From Sympetrum striolatum (taxonomy: Eukaryota > Arthropoda > Insecta > Odonata > Libellulidae): 64,000 nt of DNA. The notes under the pieces were generated by a model. The model was not told where the DNA came from, searched no databases, and saw only the letters and a list, made by a program, of their open reading frames with translations. A program made the position numbers and the translations under genes. The first letter of the stretch is position 1, and each line of letters opens with the position of its first letter. Below, in pieces: positions 10,301-21,665 of this stretch. The DNA lies in contig OX388344.1 of assembly GCA_947579665.1 (NCBI GenBank), positions 10,844,346 through 10,908,345 on the forward strand. The letters run 5' to 3'.

Positions 10301-12800
10301 CGATTTCAGTTCTTTATTCGTTCATATCTTCTTAAAATCATGAAAACTAAGGCAAAATAGACGAGAAAAATTTGAATTTCATTAAAAAAATTATTCTTTT
10401 TCGATGCTTTTTTCAATCATTTCTTGTCAAAATAACGAAAAATAAGCATAAATAAAAGAAAAAATTAAGAATCCGGTGAACTTTTCATGTTTCCATCCTT
10501 TTTTCGATCATATCTTGGCAAAATCTCGGAAAAAAAGGCCAAATAGAGAAACAAAGTTGAAATTTCGGTGAAATTATCCGATTTCAATTCTTTTTTCGAT
10601 CATACCATCGTAAAATCATGAAAACCAACGCAAAAACAAACTAGAAAAATTGAAATGTCGTTAAATGTTATTCTTTTTCGATGCTTTATTCAATCAATTT
10701 CTTTCCAAATCACGAAAAATAAGCAAAAATAGAGAAAAATATTGAGAATTCGGTAAAATAATCCGTTTTTTATGCTTTGTTCGATCATATCTTAGATAAA
10801 TCACGAAAACTAAGGCAAAATAGAGGAATAAAGTTGAAAGTTTTCGTGAAATTATCGGATTTCAATTCTTTTTTCGATCATATCTGGGTGAAATCATGAA
10901 AACTAAGAAAAAATAGACAAGAAAAATTGAAATTTCATTAAAAATTGTTATTTTTCGATGTTTTTTCAATCATTTCTTGCCAAAATCACGAAAAATATGC
11001 AAAAATAGAGGAAAAAATTGAGAATTCTATAAAATAATCCGTTTTCGATGCTTTTTTCGATCATATCTTGGATAAAATAACGAAAACTAAGGCAAAATAG
11101 AGGAAAGAAGTTGAAATTTCAGTGAAATTATTCGATTTGAGTTCTTTATTCGATCATATATTATTAAGATCATGAAAACTAAGCAAAAAGAGAGGAAAAA
11201 AATTGCGAATACGGTGAACTTTCCATTTTTTCATGCATTTTTCGATCATATCCTGGCAAAATCTCGCAAAAAAGGCCAAATAGAAAAAAAAGTTGAAATT
11301 TCGGTGAAATTATCCGGTTTTCCATTCTTCTTTCGTTCATATATTGGTAAAATCATGAAATCCATGGCAAAGTAGACGAGAAAAATTGAAATTTCGTTAA
11401 AAATTATTCTTTATCGATGCTTTTTTCAATAATATCTTGTCAAAATCACGAAAAATAAGCAAAAATATAAAAAAAATTAAGAATTCAGTGAACTTTTCAT
11501 TTTTCCATGCTGTTTTTGATCATATCCTTGCAAAATCTCGGATAAAAAGGCCAAATAGAGAAAAAAAGTTGAAATTTTGGTAATATTATCCGATTACAAT
11601 TCTTTTTTCGATCATATCTGGGTGAATCCATGAAAGCTAAGGCAAAATAGACGAGAAAAATTGAAATTTCATTAAAAATTATTATTTTTCGATGCTTTTT
11701 TTAATCAATTTCTTGCCAAATCACGAAAAATAAACAAAAATAGAGGGAAAATCGAGAATTCGGTAAAATAATCTGTTTTTGATGCTTTTTTCGATCATAT
11801 CTTAGAAAAATCACAAAAACTAAGGCAAAATAGAGGAATAAAGTTGAAATTTCCGTGAAATTATTCGATTTCCATTCTTTTTCGATCATATCTTCTTAAA
11901 ATCATGAAAACTAAGGCAAAATAGACGAGAAAAATTGAAATTTCAATAAAAATTATTCTTTTTCGATGCTTTTTTCAATAATGTCTTGTCAAAATCACGG
12001 AAAATAAGCAAAAATAGAGGAAAAAAATCGAGAATTCGGTGAACTTTTCATTTTTCCATGCTTTTTTCGATCATATCCTGTCAAAATCTCTGAAAAAAAG
12101 GCCAAATAGAGAAAAAAAGTTGAACATTTTCGTGAAATTATCGGATTTCAATTCTTCTTTCAATCATATCTGGGTAATATATTGAAAACTAAGGAAAAAT
12201 AGACAAGAAAAATTGAAATTTCATTAAAAATTATTATTTTTCGATGCTTTTTCTAATCAATTTCTTGTCAAAATCACGAAAAAAAAGCCAAAATAGAGGA
12301 AAAAAATTAAAAATTCGGTGAACTTTTCATTTTTCAATGCTTTTTCGAGCATATCATTGCAAAATCTCGGAAAATAGGGCCAATAGAGAAAAAAAGTTGA
12401 AATCTCGGTGAAACTAACCGATTTCAATTAATTTTTCGATCATATCTTGGTAAAATCTCGGAAAAAAAGGCCAAATAGAGAAACAAAGTTGAAATTTCGG
12501 TGAAATTATCCGATTTCAATTCTTTTTTCGATCATACCATCGTAAAATCATGAAAACCAACGCAAAAACAAACTAGAAAAATTGAAATGTCGTTAAATGT
12601 TATTCTTTTTCGACGGTTTTTTCTATAATTTCTTGTCAAAATCACGAAAAATAAGCGAAAATAGAGGAAAAAAATTGAGAATTTGGTGAACGTTTCATTT
12701 TTCCATGCTGTTTTTGATCATATCCTGGCAAAATCTCGGAAAAAAAGGCCAAATAGAGAAAAAACGTTCAAATTTCGGTTAAATTATCAGATTTCAATTC
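7326..12800. repeat. Diverged satellite segment
   Basis: The same ~92-bp monomers and mostly the A-B-C or A-B-D order (D: ATAATCCGTTTTCGATGC with TTAGATAAATCAC). I could not find long near-identical partners for this segment in the window. Colinearity with the 21.2-kb copy stops about 65-70 bases after the element, near 7394, inside a type B monomer that turns into type A (CATTTCTTG joined to TTAAAATCATG). A diverged relative of the 44-kb block lies at about 9560-9790, with CTGGACAT and TTTGTATTTATCAG. No gene is visible. Confidence 0.85.
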
Positions 12801-13738
12801 TTTTTTCGATAATATCTTGTTAAAATCATGAAAACTAAGGCAAAATAAACGAGAAAAATTGAAATTTCGTTAAAAATTATTCTTTTTCGATGCTTTTTTC
12901 AATCATTTCTTGTCAAAATCACAAAAACTAAGAGAAAATTGAGGAAAAAAGTTGAAAGTTCGATAAAGTTATCCGTTTTCCATGCTTTTTTCGATCATAT
13001 CTTAGATAAATCACGAATAATATGGCAAAATAGCGGAGAAAAGTTGAAATTACCGTGAAATTATCCGTTTTCGCTACTTTTTCCAATAATATCTTGACGG
13101 AATCATGAAAACTTATGCCAAAAAGAGGAGAAAATTTCAAATTTCGTAAAAATTGTCCATTTTCAATACTTTTTTCCATCATATCTTGTGAAAATCACGA
13201 ATGCTAAGGCAAAATAGAGGAAAAAAGTGGAAATATCGTTGAAATGGTCCGTTGTCGATGCTTTCTTTGATCATATCTTGGATAAATCACTAAAACTATG
13301 GCAAAATAGAGGAAAAAGGTTGAAATTACGGTGAAACTATCCGTTTTCGATACTTTTTTCTATCATTTCTTGTCAAAATCACGAATACTAGGGCAATATA
13401 AAGGAAGTAAGATGAAATTTCGGTGAAATTGTCCGTTTTCGATGCTTTTTTCGATCATATCTGGGTGAAATCATGAAAACTAAGGCAGAAGAGACGAGAA
13501 AAATTAAAATTTCCTTAAAAATTATTCTTTTTCGATGCTTTTTCCAGAAATTTTCTGTCAAAATCACGAAAAATAAGCAAAAATAGAGGAAAAAATTGAG
13601 AATTTGGTAAAATAATCGGTTTTCGATGCGTTTTTCGATCATAACCTATATATAAATCACGATAACTATGGCAAAATAGAGAAAAAAAGTTAAAATAGGG
13701 GGATAAAATTGAGAATTCGGTGAACTTTTCATTTTTCC
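12800..13738. repeat. Block shared with 28.9-30.0 kb
   Basis: Landmarks at 12928 and 13388 recur at 29608 and 29033, that is in opposite order, so two separate sub-blocks have been joined differently. The first part (about 12800-13240) also matches 35170-35600 and 42840-43260. The second part (13240-13738) includes the GATACTTTTTTCTATC unit and the run of five Gs near 13698. Confidence 0.75.
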
Positions 13739-15264
13739 ATGCTGTTTTTGATCATATCCTGGCAAAATCTCGGAAAAAAAGGCCAAATAGAGAAAAAACG
13801 TTCAAATTTCGGTTAAATTATCAGATTTCAATTCTTTTTTCGATCATATCTGGGTGAAATCATGAAAACTGACGAAAAATAGGCGAGAAAAATTGAAATT
13901 GTTTTAAAAATTATTCTTTTTCGATGCTTTTTTTAATCAATTTATTGCCAAATCACGAAAAATAAGCAAAAATAGAGGAAAATATTGAGAATTCGGTAAA
14001 ATAATCCGTTTTTGATGCTTTTTTCGATCATATCTTAGATAAATCACAAAAACTAAGGCAAAATAGAGGAATAAAGTTGAAATTTCCGTGAAATTATTCG
14101 ATTTCAATTCTTTTTCGATCATATCTTCTTGAAAATTTGGTGAACGTTTCATTTTTCCATGCTTTTTTTGGTCATATCCTGGCAAAATAACGGAAACTAG
14201 AGCCAAGTAGAGGAAAAAAGTTGAAACTCCGGTGAAATCATCTTATTTCAATTCTTATTTCGATCATATCTTCGTAAAATCATGAAAACCAAGGAAAAAT
14301 AGACTAGAAAAATTGAAATTTTGTTAAAAATTATTCTTTTTCGATGCTTTCTTTAATCAATTTCTTGCCAAATCACGAAAAAGAAGCAAAAATAGAGGAA
14401 AAAATTAAAAATTCGGTGAACTTTTCATTTTTCCATGATTTTTTCAAGCATATCATTGCAAAATCTCGGAAAATAGGGCCAAATAGAGAAAAAAAGTTGA
14501 AATCTCGGTGAAACTAACCGATTTCAATTATTTTTTCGATTATATCTTGGTAAAATCATGAAAACCAAGGCATAATATAATAGAAAAATTGAAATTTCGT
14601 TAAAAATTATTCTTTTTCGATGCTTTTTTCAATAATATCTTGTCAAAATCACGAAAAATAAGCAAATATAGATGAAAAAAATTAAGAATTCGGTAAACTT
14701 TCATTATTCCATACTTTTTTCGATCATATCGTGGTAAAATCTCGGAAAAAAAAACAAAATAGAGAAAAAAAGTTGAAATTTCTGTAAAATTATTCGATTT
14801 CAGTTCTTTATTCGATCATTTCTTGTTAAAATTATGAAAACTAAGGCAAAATAGACAAGAAATATTGATATTTCATTAAAAATTAGTCTTTTTCGATGCT
14901 TTTTTCAATCATTTCTTGTCAAAATCACGGAAAATAAGCAAAAATGGAGGGAAAAATCGAGAATTCGGTGAACTTTCCATTTTTCCATCCTTTTTTCGAA
15001 CATATCCTAGTAGAATCTCGGAAAAAAAGGCCAAATAGAGAAAAAAAGTTGAAATTTCGGTGAAATAATCCAATTTCAATTCTTTTTTCGATCATACCAT
15101 CGTAAAATCATGTAAACCAACGCAAAAACAAACTAGAAAAGTTGAAATGTCGTTAAATATTATATATTTTCGAAGCTTTTTTCAATAATTTCTTGTCAAA
15201 ATCACGAAAAATAAGCGAAAATAGAGGAAAAAAATTGAGAATTTGGTGAACGTTTCATTTTTCC
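13739..15264. repeat. 1,526-bp tandem unit, copy 1
   Basis: The marker ATGCTGTTTTTG starts at 13739, 15265, 16791 and 17895. Copies 1 and 2 are spaced exactly 1,526 bp and are nearly identical by eye. Each unit holds about 16-17 monomers, including one fused monomer near 14131 where a type A T-rich half runs directly into a type C head (ATCTTCTTGAAAATTTGGTG). Confidence 0.9.
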
Positions 15265-16790
15265 ATGCTGTTTTTGTTCATATCCTGGCAAAATCTCGGA
15301 AAAAAAGGCCAAATAGAGAAAAAACGTTCAAATTTCGGTTAAATTATCAGATTTCAATTCTTTTTTCGATCATATCTGGGTGAAATCATGAAAACTGACG
15401 AAAAATAGGCGAGAAAAATTGAAATTGTTTTAAAAATTATTCTTTTTCGATGCTTTATTTAATCAATTTATTGCCAAATCACGAAAAATAAGCAAAAATA
15501 GAGGAAAATATTGAGAATTCGGTAAAATAATCCGTTTTTGATGCTTTTTTCGATCATATCTTAGATAAATCACAAAAACTAAGGCAAAATAGAGGAATAA
15601 AGTTGAAATTTCCGTGAAATTATTCGATTTCAATTCTTTTTCGATCATATCTTCTTGAAAATTTGGTGAACGTTTCATTTTTCCATGCTTTTTTTGGTCA
15701 TATCCTGGCAAAATAACGGAAACTAGAGCCAAGTAGAGGAAAAAAGTTGAAACTCCGGTGAAATCATCTTATTTCAATTCTTATTTCGATCATATCTTCG
15801 TAAAATCATGAAAACCAAGGAAAAATAGACTAGAAAAATTGAAATTTTGTTAAAAATTATTCTTTTTCGATGCTTTCTTTAATCAATTTCTTGCCAAATC
15901 ACGAAAAAGAAGCAAAAATAGAGGAAAAAATTAAAAATTCGGTGAACTTTTCATTTTTCCATGATTTTTTCAAGCATATCATTGCAAAATCTCGGAAAAT
16001 AGGGCCAAATAGAGAAAAAAAGTTGAAATCTCGGTGAAACTAACCGATTTCAATTATTTTTTCGATTATATCTTGGTAAAATCATGAAAACCAAGGCATA
16101 ATATAATAGAAAAATTGAAATTTCGTTAAAAATTATTCTTTTTCGATGCTTTTTTCAATAATATCTTGTCAAAATCACGAAAAATAAGCAAATATAGATG
16201 AAAAAAATTAAGAATTCGGTAAACTTTCATTATTCCATACTTTTTTCGATCATATCGTGGTAAAATCTCGGAAAAAAAGGCAAAATAGAGAAAAAAAGTT
16301 GAAATTTCTGTAAAATTATTCGATTTCAGTTCTTTATTCGATCATTTCATGTTAAAATTATGAAAACTAAGGCAAAATAGACAAGAAATATTGATATTTC
16401 ATTAAAAATTAGTCTTTTTCGATGCTTTTTTCAATCATTTCTTGTCAAAATCACGGAAAATAAGCAAAAATGGAGGGAAAAATCGAGAATTCGGTGAACT
16501 TTCCATTTTTCCATCCTTTTTTCGAACATATCCTAGTAGAATCTCGGAAAAAAAGGCCAAATAGAGAAAAAAAGTTGAAATTTCGGTGAAATAATCCAAT
16601 TTCAATTCTTTTTTCGATCATACCATCGTAAAATCATGTAAACCAACGCAAAAACAAACTAGAAAAGTTGAAATGTCGTTAAATATTATATATTTTCGAA
16701 GCTTTTTTCAAAAATTTCTTGTCAAAATCACGAAAAATAAGCGAAAATAGAGGAAAAGAATTGAGAATTTGGTGAACGTTTCATTTTTCC
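15265..16790. repeat. 1,526-bp tandem unit, copy 2
   Basis: Full-length second copy. Differences from copy 1 are few, such as GTTCAT for GATCAT near 15272, GCTTTATTTAATC for GCTTTTTTTAATC near 15450, and TTTCATG for TTTCTTG near 16350. Confidence 0.9.
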
Positions 16791-17894
16791 ATGCTGTTTT
16801 TGATCATATCCTGGCAAAATCTCGGAAAAAAAGGCCAAATAGAGAAAAAACGTTCAAATTTCGGTTAAATTATCAGATTTCAATTCTTTTTTCGATCATA
16901 TCTGGGTGAAATCATGAAAACTGACGAAAAATAGGCGAGAAAAATTGAAATTGTTTTAAAAATTATTCTTTTTCGATGCTTTCTTTAATCAATTTCTTGC
17001 CAAATCACGAAAAAGAAGCAAAAATAGAGGAAAAAATTAAAAATTCGGTGAACTTTTCATTTTTCCATAATTTTTTCAAGCATATCATTGCAAAATCTCG
17101 GAAAATAGGGCCAAATAGAGAAAAAAAGTTGAAATCTCGGTGAAACTAACCGATTTCAATTATTTTTTCGATTATATCTTGGTAAAATCATGAAAACCAA
17201 GGCATAATATAATAGAAAAATTGAAATTTCGTTAAAAATTATTCTTTTTCGATGCTTTTTTCAATAATATCTTGTCAAAATCACGAAAAATAAGCAAATA
17301 TAGATGAAAAAAATTAAGAATTCGGTAAACTTTCATTATTCCATACTTTTTTCGATCATATCGTGGTAAAATCTCGGAAAAAAAGGCAAAATAGAGAAAA
17401 AAAGTTGAAATTTCTGTAAAATTATTCGATTTCAGTTCTTTATTCGATCATTTCTTGTTAAAATTATGAAAACTAAGGCAAAATAGACAAGAAATATTGA
17501 TATTTCATTAAAAATTAGTCTTTTTCGATGCTTTTTTCAATCATTTCTTGTCAAAATCACGGAAAATAAGCAAAAATGGAGGGAAAAATCGAGAATTCGG
17601 TGAACTTTCCATTTTTCCATCCTTTTCTCGAACATATCCTAGTAGAATCTCGGAAAAAAGGCCAAATAGAGAAAAAAAGTTGAAACTCCGGTGAAATCAT
17701 CTTATTTCAATTCTTATTTCGATCATATCTTCGTAAAATCATGAAAACCAAGGAAAAATAGACTAGAAAAATTGAAATGTCGTTAAATATTATATATTTT
17801 CGAAGCTTTTTTCAATAATTTCTTGTCAAAATCACGAAAAATAAGCGAAAATAGACGAAAAAAATTGAGAATTTGGTGAACGTTTCATTTTTCC
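16791..17894. repeat. 1,526-bp tandem unit, copy 3 with internal deletion
   Basis: Only 1,104 bp long. After the ATTGTTTTAAAAATTATTC monomer it passes directly to the GCTTTCTTTAATC monomer, skipping the 422 bp that correspond to about 13926-14347 in copy 1. The breakpoints lie in matching monomer positions, as expected from recombination between homologous monomers. Confidence 0.85.
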
Positions 17895-18780
17895 ATGCTG
17901 TTTTTGATCATATCCTGGCAAAATCTCGGAAAAAAAGGCCAAATAGAGAAAAAACGTTCAAATTTCGGTTAAATTATCAGATTTCAATTCTTTTTTCGAT
18001 CATATCTGGGTGAAATCATGAAAACTGACGAAAAATAGGCGAGAAAAATTGAAATTGTTTTAAAAATTATTCTTTTTCAATGCTTTTTTTAATCAATTTA
18101 TTGCCAAATCACGAAAAATAAGCAAAAATAGAGGAAAATATTGAGAATTCGGTAAAATAATCCGTTTTTGATGCTTTTTTCGATCATATCTTAGATAAAT
18201 CACAAAAACTAAGGCAAAATAGAGGAATAAAGTTGAAATTTCCGTGAAATTATTCGATTTCAATTCTTTTTCGATCATATCTTCTTGAAAATTTGGTGAA
18301 CGTTTCATTTTTCCATGCTTTTTTTGGTCATATCCTGGCAAAATAACGGAAACTAGAGCCAAGTAGAGGAAAAAAGTTGAAACTCCGGTGAAATCATCTT
18401 ATTTCAATTCTTATTTCGATCATATCTTCGTAAAATCATGAAAACCAAGGAAAAATAGACTAGAAAAATTGAAATTTTGTTAAAAATTATTCTTTTTCGA
18501 TGCTTTCTTTAATCAATTTCTTGCCAAATCACGAAAAAGAAGCAAAAATAGAGGAAAAAATTAAAAATTCGGTGAACTTTTCATTTTTCCATGATTTTTT
18601 CGAGCATATCATTGCAAAATCTCGGAAAATAGGGCCAAATAGAGAAAAAAAGTTGAAATCTCGGTGAAACTAACCGATTTCAATTATTTTTTCGATTATA
18701 TCTTGGTAAAATCATGAAAACTAAGGCAAAATATTCAAGAAAAATTGACATTTCATTAAAAATTAGTCTTTTTCGATGCT
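17895..18780. repeat. 1,526-bp tandem unit, copy 4 (partial)
   Basis: Follows copy 1 at a shift of 4,156 until about 18715. It then jumps roughly three monomers ahead (ATTAGTCTTTTTCGATGC) and leaves the unit at 18781. The fused monomer of the unit is present near 18287. Confidence 0.8.
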
Positions 18781-19668
18781 TTTTTCCATCATATCTTGTG
18801 AAAATCACGAATGCTAAGGCAAAATAGAGGAAAAAAGTGGAAATATCGTTGAAATGGTCCGTTGTCGATGCTTTCTTTGATCATATCTTGGATAAATCAC
18901 TAAAACTATGGCAAAATAGAGGAAAAAAGATTTAATTTCGGTGAAATTATCCGATTTCAATTCTTTTTTCGATCATATCTTCGTAATATAATGAAAAGCA
19001 AGGCAAAACAGACTAGAAAAATTGAAATTTCGTTAAAAATAATTCTTTTTCGATGCTTTTTTCAATCATTTCTTGCAAAAATCACGAAAAATAAGCAAAA
19101 ATAGAGGAAAAATTTGAGAATTCGGTAAGGTAATCCGTTTTCGGTGCTTTTTTCAATCATATCTTAGATAAATCACGAAAACTAAGGCAAAATAGAGGAA
19201 AAAAGTTGAGAATTTGGTGGACGTTTCATTTTTCCATGCTATTTTTGATCATATCATTGCAAAATCTCTAAAAAAAAGGCCAAATAGAGAAAAAGAGTTG
19301 AAAATTTTCGTGAAATTATCCGATTTCAATTCTTTCAATCATATCTGGGTGAAATCATGAAAACTAAGGAAAAATAGGGAAGAAAAATTGAATTTTCATT
19401 AAAAATTATTATTTTTCGATGCTTTTTTCAATAATTTCTTGTCAAAATCACGAAAAAGAAGCAAAAATAGTTGAAAAAATTAAAAATTCGGTGAACTTTT
19501 CATTTTTCCATGATTTTTTCGAGCATATCATTGCAAAATCTCGGAAAATAGGGCCAAATAGAGAAAAAAAGTTCAAAACCTCGGTGAAACTAACCGATTT
19601 CAATTATTTTTTAGATTATATCTTGGTAAAATCATGAAAACCAAGGCATAATATAATAGAAAAATTGA
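18781..19668. repeat. Block shared with 29851-30738
   Basis: Colinear at a shift of 11,070, starting at the TTTTTCCATCATATCTTGTG monomer. Within it, 18945-19668 also matches 3000-3723 (shift 15,945) and the corresponding part of the 21.2-kb copy. One short block is therefore present at least four times in different contexts. Confidence 0.8.
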
Positions 19669-20310
19669 AATTTCGGTGAAATTATCCGATTTCAATTTTT
19701 TTTTCGTTCATATCTTCGTTAAATCATGAAAACCTAGGCAAAACAGACTAGAAAAATTGAAATTTTGTTAAAAATTATTCTTTTTCGATGCTTTTTTCAA
19801 TAATTTCTTGTCAAAATCACGAAAAATAAGCAAAAATATAGGAAAAAAATTGAGAATTTGGTGAACGTTTCATTTTTCCATGCTTGGTTCGATCATATCC
19901 TGGAAAATCTCGGAAAAAAAGGCCAAATAGAGAAAAAAGTTGAAATTTCGGTGAAATCATCCGATTTCAATTATTTTTTCGATCATATCTTGTTAAAATC
20001 ATGAAAACAAAGGCAAAATAAACGAGAAAAATTGAAATTTCATTTAAAATTATTCTATTTCGATGCTTTTTTCAATCATTTCTTGTCAAAATAACGAAAA
20101 CTAAGAGAATATAGGTGGAAAAAATTGTGAATTCAGTGAACTTTTCATTTTTCCATCCTTTTTTTGGTCATATCCTGGCAAAATAACGGAAACTAGAGCC
20201 AAGTAGAGGAAAAAAGTTGAAACTCCGGTGAAATCATCTTATTTCAATTCTTATTTCGATCATATCTTCGTAAAATCATGAAAACCAAGGAAAAATAGAC
20301 TAGAAAAATT
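18945..20310. repeat. Block shared with 3000-4365
   Basis: A shift of 15,945 holds over about 1.37 kb. It ends where the copy near 4365 enters a long T-run before the TTTTCGCTAC unit, while here the type B monomer continues. The TGCTTGGTTCGATC variant near 19881 is kept; the first copy has GCGTGGTTC near 3937. Confidence 0.8.
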
Positions 20311-21059
20311 GAAATTTTGTTAAAAATTATTCTTTTTCGATGCTTTCTTTAATCAATTTCTTGCCAAATCACGAAAAATAAGCAAAAATAGAGGAAAATA
20401 TTGAGAATTCGGTAAAATAATCCGTTTTTGATGCTTTTTTCGATCATATCTTAGATAAATCACAAAAACTAAGGCAAAATAGAGGAACAAAGTTGAAATT
20501 TCCGTGAAATTATTCGATTTCAATTCTTTTTCGATCATATCTTTTTAAAATAATGAAAACTAAGGCAAAATAGACGAGAAAAATTGAAATTTCATTAAAA
20601 ATTATTCTTTTACGATGCTTTTTTCGATCATATCTTGGCAGAATCTCGGAAAAAAAGGCCAAATAGAGAAAAAAAGTTGAAATTTCGGTGAAATTATCCG
20701 ATTTCAATTCTTTTTTCGATCATACCATCGTAAAATCATGAAAACCAACGCAAAAACAAACTAGAAAAATTGAAATGCCGTTAAATGTTATTCTTTTTCG
20801 AAGGTTTTTTCTATAATTTCTTGTCAAAATCACGAAAAATAAGTCAAAATAGAGGAAAAATATTGAGAATTTGGTGAACGTTTCATTTTTCCATGCTGTT
20901 TTTGATCATATCCTGAAAAATTCTCGGAATATAGGGCCAAATAGAGAAAAAACGTTCAAATTTCGGTTAAATTATCAGATTTCAATTCTTTTTTCGATCA
21001 TTTCTGGGTGAAATCATGGAAACTGACGAAAAATAGGCGAGAAAAATTGAAATTTTTTT
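20311..21059. repeat. Satellite block related to 45.0-45.8 kb and 57.1-57.8 kb
   Basis: Landmarks at 20353 and 20510 recur near 45051, 57117 and 57274. The order is the same: TTTAATCAATTTCTTGCC monomer, TTAGATAAATCAC monomer, a short CAATTCTTTTTCGATC monomer, then CATACCATCG and the GAAGGTTTTTTC monomer. The piece from 20870 on has CCTGAAAAATTCTCGGAATA, as at 31.1, 34.0 and 38.5 kb. Confidence 0.75.
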
Positions 21060-21665
21060 TAAAAATTACTCGTTTTCGCTACTTTTTTCAATAATATCTT
21101 CACAGAATCATGAAAACTTAGGCTAAATAGCGGAAAAAAGTTGAAATTTCGGTGAAATTATCCGATGTTTTTCTTGTTTCGATGATATCTTCACAAAATC
21201 ATGAAAAATAATGCCAAAAAGAGGAGAAAAGTTCAAATTTCGTAGAAATTGTCCGGTTTCCATACTTTTTTCGATCATATTTTGGGAAAAAAACGAAAAC
21301 TAAGGCTAAATAGAGGAAAAAGGTTGAAATTACGGTGAAACTATCCGTTTTCGATACTTTTTTCTATCATTTGTTGTCAAAATCACGAATACTAGGGCAA
21401 TATAAAGGAAGTAAGATGAAATTTCGGTGAAATTGTCCGTTTTCGATGCTTTTTTCGATCATATCTGGGTGAAATCATGAAAACTAAGGAAAAATAGGCA
21501 AGAAAAATTGAAATTTCATTAAAATTTATTCTTTTTCGATGCTTTTTTCAATAATTTCTTGTCAAAATCACGAAAAAGAAGCCAAAATAGAGGAAAAAAA
21601 TTAAAAATTCGGTGAAATTTTCATTTTTCCATGCTTTTTTCGAGCATATCATTGCAAAATCTCGG
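21060..21665. repeat. Block shared with 4381-4990
   Basis: The run of TTTTCGCTAC, GATGTTTTTCTTG, TTTCCATAC and TTTTCGATAC monomers matches at a shift of 16,684. It joins the start of the 21.2-kb copy at about 21660 in mid-monomer. Confidence 0.75.

Noticed and set aside
7326..13738. Possible hidden gene or promoter in the diverged segment
   Set aside because: Every stretch I followed resolves into ~92-bp monomers. The longest frames are 84 codons or fewer and coincide with monomer phase.
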